This document shows positions 1 to 6,515 of a stretch of 7,692 nt of DNA, one piece after another. This stretch comes from Comamonas sp. lk (lineage in GTDB: Bacteria; Pseudomonadota; Gammaproteobacteria; Burkholderiales; Burkholderiaceae_C): assembly GCA_945901215.1 (NCBI GenBank), contig CAMDKE010000124.1, positions 1 through 7,692 of the forward strand, read 5' to 3'. Each line of letters begins with the position of its first letter. Positions within the stretch are counted from its first letter, which is position 1. The notes beneath the pieces are model-generated. The model worked only from the letters and a program-made list of their open reading frames with translations, did not search any database and was not told where the DNA came from. A program made the translations under genes and the position numbers.

Positions 1-2
1 CG

Positions 3-605
3 CAGGCGGCTCATGGGCACGCGCTGTTCGGGGCGCTCGATCAGACCCAGGCTCGCCGGGGTCGACACCTGGGGTAACGCACTTTGCGGCACACCGGTTG
101 GAATCTGTACCGCAGCCACCACGGGCGCTGGCGCCTGCAAAGTCGCCAGCACATCGCCCTTGAGCACGCGGCCGTCCTTGCCGCTCCCCGCCACCGAGCC
201 CGCCGCCATCTGGTTATCAGCCATCAGTTTGGCGGCAGAAGGCATGGCGACCGAGGCTTTGGCTTGCGAGGCAGCGGGGGCCGCAGCCGTTGGTGCCAAC
301 ACGGCCGGGGCGCTGGCAGCAGCGGAAGCCGGTGCGCTTGTGGCACTCGCGCCTGGCGCCTTGCCATCGGTGTCAATGCGGGCGATCAGCTGCTCGGCAG
401 CCACGGTGCCGCCGTCGGCCACCAAGATTTCGATCAGTACGCCGGCCGAGGGGGCTGGCACTTCGAGCACGACTTTGTCGGTCTCAATGTCGATCAGGAT
501 TTCATCCGCCGCGACGGTGTCACCGACCTTTTTCTTCCATTGCAGCATGGTGGCTTCGGCCACCGATTCGGACAACTGGGGAACTTTTACTTCTACGATA
601 GCCAT
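3..605 (-). CDS. sucB: 2-oxoglutarate dehydrogenase E2 (dihydrolipoyl succinyltransferase), N-terminal part, cut by window edge
   Basis: E2 core subunit of the cytoplasmic 2-oxoglutarate dehydrogenase complex; it takes the succinyl group from E1 on a lipoyl-lysine and passes it to CoA. The open frame from ATG at 605 runs off the left edge after 201 codons; full-length relatives are about 400-420 residues. Visible parts: an N-terminal lipoyl domain (about residues 2-77) starting MAIVEVKVPQLSESV, with the lipoylation motif ETDKVVLEV placing the lipoyl lysine at K44; an Ala/Pro-rich flexible linker (about 80-120); a peripheral-subunit-binding domain (about 122-156, PSAAKLMADN then GKDGRVLKGDV); a second Ala/Pro/Val linker; and the first residues of the catalytic domain (RVPMSRL) at the edge. 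The catalytic His/Asp motif lies outside the window. The gene starts 34 bases after the sucA stop, with a modest purine-rich GAAAGAA before the ATG, so it is almost certainly in one operon with sucA. A succinyl- rather than acetyl-transferase is inferred from the SucA neighbour. The gene for E3 (lpd/odhL) is commonly next but cannot be seen. Confidence 0.95.
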   Translation of the reverse strand, partial: MAIVEVKVPQLSESVAEATMLQWKKKVGDTVAADEILIDIETDKVVLEVPAPSAGVLIEILVADGGTVAAEQLIARIDTDGKAPGASATSAPASAAASAPAVLAPTAAAPAASQAKASVAMPSAAKLMADNQMAAGSVAGSGKDGRVLKGDVLATLQAPAPVVAAVQIPTGVPQSALPQVSTPASLGLIERPEQRVPMSRL

Positions 606-639
606 GGTGTGTTCTTTCAATACGGGTTAGCGGGTGGGC

Positions 640-3507
640 TTATTTGGTCAGCACAACGCCTTTGATCTTGGCAAAGGCGCCGTCCACCAGCGCTTTTTGT
701 TGCTCCTGGTGCAAATGCGAGTAGCCCACTGCAGGCGAGGCGGAGGCTGCGCGACCGGAATAACCCAGCTTTTGGCCTTCCACCATGTTTTCGTAAATGT
801 AGTGCTGCACGAAGAACCAGGCGCCCTGGTTTTGCGGCTCGTCCTGGGTCCACACGATTTCCGCGGCATGGGGGTATTTTTTGATCTCGTTGGCAAAAGC
901 CTTGTGCGGGAAGGGATACAACTGTTCCACCCGAACAATGGCCACGTCGTCCGCGCCTTTTTCTTCGCGCTTTTTGACCAGGTCGTAGTACACCTTGCCC
1001 GAGCAGGCGACGATGCGCTTGACCTTGTCGGCCTTGAGTTCTTTGCTCTCCGGAATCACGGTCTGGAAGCCGCCCTTGGTGAACTCGCTCAAAGGCGAGG
1101 TCGCGTCCTTGTTGCGCAGCAAGGACTTGGGCGTCATGATGATCAAAGGTTTGCGCAGGTTGCGCACCATCTGGCGGCGCAGCACATGGAAAATCTGGCT
1201 GGCCGTGGTCGGCTGGACGATTTGCATATTGGTGTCGGCAGCCAATTGCATAAAGCGCTCCAAACGCGCAGAGCTGTGCTCCGGGCCCTGGCCCTCGTAA
1301 CCGTGCGGCAGCATGAGCGTCAGGCCATTGACGCGGCCCCACTTCACTTCGCCCGAGGCAATAAACTGGTCGATCACCACCTGCGCACCATTGGCAAAGT
1401 CGCCAAACTGCGCTTCCCAGATCACCATGGTGTTGGGGTCGTTGGACGCGTAGCCATATTCAAAGCCCAGTACCGCCTCTTCGGACAGGATGGAATCAAT
1501 CACAACAAACGGCGCCTGGTTATCGGCCACGTTTTGCAGGGGAACGTAGGTGCCTACGTCCCATTTTTCGCGATTTTGGTCGTGGATCACGGCATGGCGG
1601 TGGGTAAAGGTGCCGCGTCCGCAGTCTTCGCCCGACAGGCGCACCGGGTAACCGCTAGCCACCAGGGACGCGAACGCCATGTGCTCGCCCATGCCCCAAT
1701 CCACTGGAATGTCACCACGGCCCATGGCGGCACGGTCGTCGTAGACCTTTTTCACCAGCTGGTGGGGGGTGACCGTGTTGGGGATAGAGGTCAATCGGTC
1801 AGCCAAGCGCTTCCATTCGGCCATGGGAATCGCGGTATCGCCCACGTCAGTCCATTTTTTGCCCAGAAAGGGCGACCAATCCACGGTGAATTTGGTTTTG
1901 AAGTTGGTGAGCACCGGGTCGGCAGCGTGGCGGCCTTCGTCCAGCGCCGCGCGGTAGGCCTTGACCATGTCCTCGCCAATCGTGTCGCCAAACCCCTGGG
2001 CCACCAGCTTGTCGGCAAACAGTTTGCGGGTGCCGGGGTGGGTGCCAATCTTTTTATACATCAGCGGCTGCGTCAGGCTAGGGGTGTCCTGCTCGTTGTG
2101 ACCGAGCTTGCGGAAGCAAATGATGTCTACCACCACATCCTTGCTGAACTGCATGCGGTATTCCAGGGCCAACTGGGTGGCAAGCACCACGGCCTCGGGG
2201 TCGTCGCCATTGACGTGCAATACAGGCGCCTCCACCATCTTCACGATATCGGTGCAAAACACACTGGAGCGCATGTCGCGCGGGTCGGAGGTGGTAAAGC
2301 CGATCTGGTTGTTGATGATGATGTGAACCGTGCCGCCCGTGGTGTAGCCCCGGGTCTGCGCAAGCGCCAACGTCTCTTGGTTCACGCCCTGGCCGCCAAA
2401 CGCGGCGTCGCCGTGCACCAGCACCGGCAACACCTGCTTGCCGTGGGGGTCGGAGCGGCGGTCCATGCGGGCGCGCACCGAACCCTCCACCACAGGGTTC
2501 ACAATTTCCAGGTGCGAGGGATTAAAGGCCAAGCTCAGATGTACCGGGCCACCCGCAGTGCTCATGTCGGAGCTAAAACCCTGGTGGTATTTGACGTCGC
2601 CAGAGGCAAGCTCTTCGGGGGCCGTGTGGTCAAACTCGGCAAACAAGTCTTTGGGCATCTTGCCCATGGTGTTGACCAGCACGTTAAGGCGTCCGCGGTG
2701 TGCCATGCCGATCACAATCTCCTGCACGCCTTTGGAGCCAGCAGACTGGATCAGTTCGTCCATGGCCGCGATAAAGCTCTCGCCGCCCTCCAAAGAAAAA
2801 CGCTTTTGCCCGACGTACTTGGTGTGCAGAAAGCGCTCCAAACCCTCGGCCGCAGTCAGGCGCCCCAAAATGTGCTTTTTCTTGTCAGCAGTGAAATTGG
2901 GCTTGCTGCGAACGCTCTCCAGCTTTTGCTGCCACCAGCGTTTCTCGTCCTGGTCGGTGGCGTACATGAACTCACAGCCCAGCGTACCGCAGTAGGTTTC
3001 GCGCAGCGCATTGAGCAGCTCGCGCAAAGGCATACGGTCTTTGCCAAAAAACGTGTTGCTGGTGTCAAACACCGTTTCCTGATCGGCGTCGGCAAAGCCG
3101 TAGAACGAAGGTTCCAAATCCGGGATTGCCGGGCGGCCAGTGCGCTTGAGGGGATCTAAATCAGCCCAGCGCTGGCCCACGTTGCGGTAGGCGGCGATAA
3201 GCTGTTGGACCGCGGTACGCTTACGCCCCATTTCCTGATCGGCGCTAGCCAACACCACGCGGGTTCCACCGGCCTTGGCGCGTTCGGCAAATGCGTTAAC
3301 GACCGGCAGGTGGGGAACGTCTTTTGCGTTGCTGCCATCGGTAGCGGGGACATGCTGCAGGGCGTCGAAGTATTCACGCCAGGTGTCTGGCACGCTGCCG
3401 GGGTTGGCCAGGTAGTTTTCGTACATCTCTTCAACATAGGGCGCGTTGCCCCCGAAGAGAAAGGTGTTGCCTTGGTAGGCGGTGTAGACAGATGGTGTCG
3501 TACTCAT
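640..3507 (-). CDS. sucA: 2-oxoglutarate dehydrogenase E1 component
   Basis: Thiamine-diphosphate-dependent E1 subunit that decarboxylates 2-oxoglutarate and succinylates the lipoyl group of E2, the rate-setting step of the TCA cycle complex. It has 955 residues, close to the 930-960 usual for the family, and looks intact. The N-terminus carries the short E2-contacting segment typical of OdhA (FLFGGNAPYVEEMYENYLANP, about residues 17-37, with W43 and Y47 following). Substrate-site histidines lie in GMAHRGRLN (H270) and KYHQGF (H308). The ThDP/Mg motif runs from HGDAAFGGQG (G366, D367) to NNQIGFTT (N399, N400). The C-terminal transketolase-like half includes SGEDCGRGTFTHRHAVIHDQ, the LPHGYEGQGPEHSSAR loop and the ending QKALVDGAFAKIKGVVLTK. 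The ATG at 3507 is supported by a perfect GGAGGT nine bases upstream. sucB follows in the same direction. A palindrome touches the ribosome binding site and may be regulatory. Confidence 0.98.
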   Translation of the reverse strand: MSTTPSVYTAYQGNTFLFGGNAPYVEEMYENYLANPGSVPDTWREYFDALQHVPATDGSNAKDVPHLPVVNAFAERAKAGGTRVVLASADQEMGRKRTAVQQLIAAYRNVGQRWADLDPLKRTGRPAIPDLEPSFYGFADADQETVFDTSNTFFGKDRMPLRELLNALRETYCGTLGCEFMYATDQDEKRWWQQKLESVRSKPNFTADKKKHILGRLTAAEGLERFLHTKYVGQKRFSLEGGESFIAAMDELIQSAGSKGVQEIVIGMAHRGRLNVLVNTMGKMPKDLFAEFDHTAPEELASGDVKYHQGFSSDMSTAGGPVHLSLAFNPSHLEIVNPVVEGSVRARMDRRSDPHGKQVLPVLVHGDAAFGGQGVNQETLALAQTRGYTTGGTVHIIINNQIGFTTSDPRDMRSSVFCTDIVKMVEAPVLHVNGDDPEAVVLATQLALEYRMQFSKDVVVDIICFRKLGHNEQDTPSLTQPLMYKKIGTHPGTRKLFADKLVAQGFGDTIGEDMVKAYRAALDEGRHAADPVLTNFKTKFTVDWSPFLGKKWTDVGDTAIPMAEWKRLADRLTSIPNTVTPHQLVKKVYDDRAAMGRGDIPVDWGMGEHMAFASLVASGYPVRLSGEDCGRGTFTHRHAVIHDQNREKWDVGTYVPLQNVADNQAPFVVIDSILSEEAVLGFEYGYASNDPNTMVIWEAQFGDFANGAQVVIDQFIASGEVKWGRVNGLTLMLPHGYEGQGPEHSSARLERFMQLAADTNMQIVQPTTASQIFHVLRRQMVRNLRKPLIIMTPKSLLRNKDATSPLSEFTKGGFQTVIPESKELKADKVKRIVACSGKVYYDLVKKREEKGADDVAIVRVEQLYPFPHKAFANEIKKYPHAAEIVWTQDEPQNQGAWFFVQHYIYENMVEGQKLGYSGRAASASPAVGYSHLHQEQQKALVDGAFAKIKGVVLTK

Positions 3508-3516
3508 TTTTCGCTG

Positions 3517-3522
3517 ACCTCC
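3517..3522 (-). promoter_or_regulatory. Shine-Dalgarno of sucA
   Basis: Minus-strand GGAGGT with a nine-base spacer (AGCGAAAAA region) to the ATG at 3507. This is the strongest ribosome binding site in the window and fixes the sucA start. Its 5' edge directly abuts the palindrome at 3523-3539. Confidence 0.85.
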
Positions 3523-3539
3523 GTTTCCCTCAGGGAAAC
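3523..3539 (-). repeat. 17-base palindrome abutting the sucA ribosome binding site
   Basis: GTTTCCCT and AGGGAAAC form perfect 8-base arms around a single central base. As RNA it would fold as a 7-bp stem with a TGA triloop on the sucA strand. It ends exactly where the GGAGGT of sucA begins. No T-run follows on either strand, so it does not look like an intrinsic terminator. A protein operator or a leader hairpin affecting sucA translation are both possible; function is inference only. Confidence 0.6.
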
Positions 3540-3550
3540 ATAAGCTGGTT

Positions 3551-3579
3551 GATATACCTTCCGCTCCACGGCTTGACCG
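3551..3579 (-). promoter_or_regulatory. weak candidate sigma70 promoter of sucA
   Basis: On the minus strand TATATC (3556 to 3551) is the only good -10-like hexamer in the prpE-sucA gap. At a 17-base spacing the -35 position reads CGGTCA, a poor match. Transcription would start near 3544, putting the palindrome at 3523-3539 inside a leader of about 37 bases. Only the -10 half is supported; an activator-dependent promoter, or read-through from prpE, would fit as well. Confidence 0.2.
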
Positions 3580-3629
3580 GTTGGCGGATGCGACTGCGGC
3601 AGGAAGGGCCTAAGTAACAACGCGCATTC

Positions 3630-3650
3630 TGCCACCTCTTACCGGTGGCA
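3630..3650. repeat. hairpin in the prpE-sucA gap
   Basis: TGCCACC (3630-3636) pairs perfectly with GGTGGCA (3644-3650) around a 7-base loop. On the plus strand it is followed by AAAACTTAC and on the minus strand by GAATGCGCG, so neither direction has the T-run of an intrinsic terminator. It may be one part of a prpE 3' processing or termination region. Confidence 0.4.
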
Positions 3651-3664
3651 AAACTTACATGCAA

Positions 3665-3683
3665 GCCACGCGACGCGTGTGGC
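3665..3683 (-). terminator. possible prpE terminator or 3' hairpin, weak T-tract
   Basis: GCCACGCG (3665-3672) pairs with CGTGTGGC (3676-3683) over eight positions, one of them G-T, around a three-base loop. It begins one base after the prpE stop codon. On the prpE strand the stem is followed by TTGCATGTAAGTTTT, a broken T-tract, so termination may be inefficient. The stop itself lies inside the small palindrome GGCCTCAGGCC (3681-3691). Confidence 0.35.
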
Positions 3684-3684
3684 C

Positions 3685-5586
3685 TCAGGCCTCGTGGATG
3701 AACATGTCTTTTATCTGTTGCAATGCAGACGGGTCTTCCATCGTGGTCAGGTCGCCGGGGTCACGTCCCTCGCACACCGCCTGGATGGCGCGACGCAACA
3801 GCTTGCCACTGCGGGTTTTAGGCAACACGGTGACAAAACGTACCCGCGCAGGGCGCCCGATCGCGCCGATGGAGTGGTCCACCAACTTCATTATTTCCGC
3901 CTCCAACTTGGCGCGTGCCGCGTCGTCAGGCAAACTGCCCGCATCTTTGACGATGGCAAAGGCCATGGCGACCTGCCCCTTGAGGGTGTCGGTCACCCCC
4001 ACCACAGCCACCTCGGAAATATTGGGGTGACCGGAGATGCTTTCCTCAATCTCGCGGGTACCCAAGCGGTGACCGGCCACGTTGATGACATCGTCGGTGC
4101 GCCCCAGAATGAAGTAGTAACCGTCGTGGTCCCGCGTCGCCCAGTCAAAGGTGTTGTAGACCAGCTTGCCGGGAATGCTCTTCCAGTAGGTATTGACAAA
4201 CCGCGCGTCGTCTTGCCACACGGTTTGCATGCAGCCTGGGGGCAAGGGGCCCTCAATGGTGAGCACACCTTTCTGGTTGGCGCCTAGCAGCTCGTCCCCG
4301 GTGTTCTCATCAACCAGTTTGACGTTGTAGCCGTACATGGCCACGCCAGGGCTGCCAAACTTACTCGCGGCTTTTTCCACGCCGTTGGCGATGGTGAGAA
4401 TCGGCCAGCCGCTCTCGGTTTGCCAGTAGTTGTCGATGATGGCTTTTCCCAAGCCGGCGCTAATCCATTGCGCCGTGGGCTCGTCCAGCGGCTCACCGGC
4501 CAAGAAAAGCGCACGCAGGCTGCTGAGGTCGTATCGGGTGAGCAGGGCGGGATCTTGCTTTTTGAGCACCCGAATGGCCGTGGGCGCGCTGAACATCACG
4601 GTGACCTTGTATTTCTCGACCAGGCTCCACCAGATGCCGCCGTCCGGGCGAATGGGCAAGCCCTCATAAAGTATCGTGGCCATGCCGGCAATCAGCGGAC
4701 CGTAGACGATATAACTGTGGCCCACAACCCAGCCAATGTCGCTGGTGGAAAAGTAGGTTTCGCCCGGCTTGCCGCAAAAAATGGTTTCCATGCTGGCGGC
4801 AAGTGCCACGGCGTAGCCACCGGTGTCACGCTGAACGCCTTTGGGCTTACCGGTGGTGCCGCTGGTGTAGAGCGTGTAGCTGGGGTGATTGGATTCCACC
4901 CATTCGCAAGGCACCACCGCATTGCGGTGCTGCTGACGCAAGTCGACCCACAGATGGTCGCGCCCGGGCACCACATTCATGACCGCGAGTTGTCGGTCCA
5001 CCATCAACACGGCGGCCGGTTTGTGCGCTGAGGTAGCGATGGCCTCGTCAAGCAAGGGCTTGTATTCCACCACCTTGCCGCCGCGCGAACCCGCGTCGGC
5101 ACTGACGATCACCGTGGGAGACGAGTCTTCAATACGCGTAGCGAGTGACCCGGCCGCAAAACCACCAAACACCACCGAGTGGATCGCGCCAATGCGCGCG
5201 CACGCCAGCATGGCAAAAACCGCCTCGGCAATCATGGGCATGTATATCAGCACGCGATCGCCTTTCTTTACGCCCAGGCCCAAAAGAGAGGCAGCCATGC
5301 ATTGCACCTCCGTGTGCAATTGTGCGAAGGTGTAGGCGCGTTCGGTGTTGGTCTCTGTGGAAACCGCAATCAATGCATTCTGGTTCGCCCGGTCCTTGAG
5401 ATGGCGATCCAGAGCGTTGTGGCACAGATTGGTTGTGCCGCCCACAAACCAGTGCGCAAACGGAGGTTTGCTGTAGTCGCAAATCTGCGCTGGCGGCGTC
5501 TGCCAATCGATGCGCTGGGCTTGTTCGGCCCAAAAACCGTCCCGGTCTTCTATGGAACGGCGGTGAAATTCTGCATAAGCGGTCAT
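3685..5586 (-). CDS. prpE: propionyl-CoA synthetase (propionate-CoA ligase)
   Basis: AMP-forming ligase converting propionate, ATP and CoA to propionyl-CoA through a propionyl-AMP intermediate, the entry step of propionate use. It has 633 residues from the ATG at 5586, the usual length. From that start the adenylation motifs are in order: phosphate loop YTSGTTGKPKG (240-250); FSTSDIGWVVGHSYIVYGPL (279-298); FSAPTAIRVLKKQDP (332-346); LAGEPLDEPTA (362-372); YWQTESGWPI (387-396); hinge region GRTDDVINVAGHRLGT (495-510); and the adenylation lysine K595 in PKTRSGKLLRR. SGWPI after YWQTE and the MFSAPTAIRVLKK block are PrpE-like rather than typical of acetyl-CoA synthetase, but some acetate activity is possible. 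In known PrpE proteins the equivalent lysine is acylated by Pat-type enzymes, so similar control is inferred. A TTG at 5601 could extend the frame by five codons but is itself part of the GGAGA ribosome binding site, so ATG 5586 is preferred. No methylcitrate-cycle gene is visible nearby. Confidence 0.93.
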   Translation of the reverse strand: MTAYAEFHRRSIEDRDGFWAEQAQRIDWQTPPAQICDYSKPPFAHWFVGGTTNLCHNALDRHLKDRANQNALIAVSTETNTERAYTFAQLHTEVQCMAASLLGLGVKKGDRVLIYMPMIAEAVFAMLACARIGAIHSVVFGGFAAGSLATRIEDSSPTVIVSADAGSRGGKVVEYKPLLDEAIATSAHKPAAVLMVDRQLAVMNVVPGRDHLWVDLRQQHRNAVVPCEWVESNHPSYTLYTSGTTGKPKGVQRDTGGYAVALAASMETIFCGKPGETYFSTSDIGWVVGHSYIVYGPLIAGMATILYEGLPIRPDGGIWWSLVEKYKVTVMFSAPTAIRVLKKQDPALLTRYDLSSLRALFLAGEPLDEPTAQWISAGLGKAIIDNYWQTESGWPILTIANGVEKAASKFGSPGVAMYGYNVKLVDENTGDELLGANQKGVLTIEGPLPPGCMQTVWQDDARFVNTYWKSIPGKLVYNTFDWATRDHDGYYFILGRTDDVINVAGHRLGTREIEESISGHPNISEVAVVGVTDTLKGQVAMAFAIVKDAGSLPDDAARAKLEAEIMKLVDHSIGAIGRPARVRFVTVLPKTRSGKLLRRAIQAVCEGRDPGDLTTMEDPSALQQIKDMFIHEA

Positions 5587-5594
5587 TGTGTGTA

Positions 5595-5599
5595 TCTCC
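5595..5599 (-). promoter_or_regulatory. Shine-Dalgarno of prpE, decides the start
   Basis: Minus-strand GGAGA lies eight bases before the ATG at 5586. The alternative in-frame TTG (5601-5599) shares its last base with this element, so the two starts cannot both be right; the ATG is favoured. Confidence 0.75.
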
Positions 5600-5630
5600 A
5601 AGCAGGTCCTGCGATCAGTGAAAAACTTAA

Positions 5631-5644
5631 TTCATAATTATGAA
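5631..5644. repeat. perfect 14-bp AT-rich palindrome upstream of prpE (candidate operator)
   Basis: TTCATAATTATGAA is identical to its own reverse complement. It lies about 45 bases upstream of the prpE ATG in a GC-rich chromosome and overlaps the proposed -10 box. The position suits a repressor or activator dimer site controlling prpE. The sequence alone does not say which regulator family would bind. Confidence 0.55.
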
Positions 5645-5658
5645 CGCCCAACTTGCAA
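5631..5658 (-). promoter_or_regulatory. candidate sigma70 promoter of prpE
   Basis: On the minus strand TTGCAA (5658 to 5653) and TATGAA (5636 to 5631) are separated by 16 bases, each matching four of six consensus positions. Predicted start near 5624 gives a leader of about 37 bases ending in a good ribosome binding site. The -10 hexamer is one half of the 14-bp palindrome. Confidence 0.4.
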
Positions 5659-5704
5659 GAGGCTGACTTCGCAGCAAGAGGAGCATGCCCGACGGGATAA
5701 GGCG

Positions 5705-6328
5705 CTACTTGACCAGCGCCTGTACGTCCTTGAAGGCCGGATGCTCAGCGCTGCGCAGCCACTCAAACGCCACCATTTCGGTGGTCACCAGTTCAGCACC
5801 AGCCCCGGCCAGTCGGTCAAAAGCAGCATCGCGGTTGCGCTCAGTGCGGGAACTGCAAGCGTCCGTCACGACCCAGACCTCGAACTCATCCTCCAACAGG
5901 TGCAGCGCCGTCTGCAGCAAACAGATATGGGCCTCACATCCGGCAAGCACAATGCCGGCTCGTGCCTGCGCGTCAGAAGATGCTTTTTGCAGATGCTTGG
6001 GTAGGCTGCGCGCATTGCCTTGGACCGGCTTAGCTGGTGGACGCAGCCAATCCCCCAAGCCCTCTTCCACCGCACTGAACTGCATTTTCGCCAGGGTTTT
6101 CGCCGTAGCACCCGGAATAGAGCTCAGGGCAGCGAGTATTTCAGGCAGCGTGGTGCCCAGTTTGGCGGGCGCTTGCTCGGTCAACACAACCGGAACCGCC
6201 ATCAACGCCGACAAGCGCGCCAAGCGCACCGCGTTGGCAATCACGCCCGGCGCGTCCAACATAGCCGGCATCAGTTTGATTTGGTAATCCACCAGCACCA
6301 GCTGGCTGTCATGGGCGTCGAGCAGCAT
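5705..6328 (-). CDS. isochorismatase-family cysteine hydrolase of unknown substrate
   Basis: A 207-residue single-domain protein of the isochorismatase-like (cysteine hydrolase) fold, probably cytoplasmic, as there is no signal peptide or membrane segment. The family triad is visible: D14 in LVLVDYQ, K81 in AKMQFSA, and the nucleophile C136 in LAGCEAHICLLQTAL. The following VVTDACSSRTERNRDAAFDRL and TTEMVAFEWLRSAEHPAFKDVQ are typical of the YcaC-like/hydrolase-2 branch, so a C-N amide or related bond is the likely target, not necessarily isochorismate. No siderophore genes are nearby to support a true isochorismatase. ATG at 6328 is preceded by purine-rich GAAAGAAAC but no strong ribosome binding site. 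The stop lies 118 bases upstream of the prpE start, in the same direction, but the prpE promoter region in between suggests separate control. Family confident, substrate unknown. Confidence 0.88.
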   Translation of the reverse strand: MLLDAHDSQLVLVDYQIKLMPAMLDAPGVIANAVRLARLSALMAVPVVLTEQAPAKLGTTLPEILAALSSIPGATAKTLAKMQFSAVEEGLGDWLRPPAKPVQGNARSLPKHLQKASSDAQARAGIVLAGCEAHICLLQTALHLLEDEFEVWVVTDACSSRTERNRDAAFDRLAGAGAELVTTEMVAFEWLRSAEHPAFKDVQALVK

Positions 6329-6379
6329 GTGTTTCTTTCATTCCAAGGATGGCGAGAAGCATAACCACTGTGTCAATGT

Positions 6380-6403
6380 AAAAAAACGCCTCCAAAAAGA
6401 GCG
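6380..6403 (-). terminator. weak terminator-like hairpin with T7 run in the divergent gap
   Basis: Read on the minus strand, a short stem (CGC, bulge, TC paired with GA, GCG; 6387-6403) with a six-base loop is followed by seven T (6386 to 6380). The stem has only five pairs and a bulge. No annotated transcript would end here, since both flanking genes point away, so this could equally be an AT-rich promoter element. Confidence 0.18.
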
Positions 6404-6446
6404 GTCAAATCCAAGCCGGTTCCTTGAAAATTCTGCAAGCAGATCA

Positions 6447-6460
6447 AGCACTTAGCACTT
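6447..6460. repeat. tandem heptamer AGCACTT x2
   Basis: Two adjacent exact copies of AGCACTT in the gap between the divergent hydrolase and NlpC/P60 genes. Just before it CAAGCA also occurs twice (6436-6441 and 6445-6450). Copies spaced under one helical turn could be a binding site or chance. Confidence 0.4.
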
Positions 6461-6479
6461 CAGGCAGGGGTAAAGTTAC

Positions 6480-6508
6480 TTGACAGCCGGCAAGTTACAA
6501 CGTTAAGC
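6480..6508 (+). promoter_or_regulatory. candidate sigma70 promoter of the NlpC/P60 gene
   Basis: A perfect TTGACA (6480-6485) with a 17-base spacer to TTAAGC (6503-6508), a poor -10. The predicted start falls at about the ATG (6516), giving little or no leader. The -35 lies between two copies of AAGTTAC (6473-6479 and 6492-6498, 19 bases apart), which could be a regulator site. If the true promoter is further upstream the leader would be longer. Confidence 0.35.
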
Positions 6509-6515
6509 TCTTGCT

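Noticed and set aside
13..630. A 205-codon plus-strand frame rich in Ala, Ser and Thr opposite sucB
   Set aside because: It is the antisense reading of the lipoyl domain and Ala/Pro linker of sucB; no ribosome binding site or family resemblance.
634..3159. An 841-codon open frame on the plus strand, antisense to sucA
   Set aside because: It lies wholly opposite a clearly conserved gene; its protein is rich in His, Arg, Gly, Val and Ala, shows no recognisable domain, and such long antisense frames are common by codon bias in GC-rich genes.
3615..3650. A second sigma54-like sequence, TGGCAG followed by TTGTT, upstream of sucA
   Set aside because: The spacing is about three bases too long and the GC of the -12 box is missing.
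3679..5637. Several plus-strand frames of 120-200 codons opposite prpE
   Set aside because: All are shadows of the prpE reading frame, with no recognisable domain.
5671..5690. A sigma54-like GG...GC element upstream of prpE, sought because PrpR-type control is known for prp genes
   Set aside because: GGGCATGC and TTGC are present on the minus strand, but the spacing between the GG and GC is two bases too long for a -24/-12 promoter.
5686..5696. CCCGACGGG as a terminator of the hydrolase gene
   Set aside because: The stem is only four pairs with a one-base loop and no T-run follows.
5588..6364. Plus-strand frames of 114-200 codons opposite the isochorismatase-like gene
   Set aside because: The minus-strand protein has the full catalytic triad and family motifs; the opposite frames show none.
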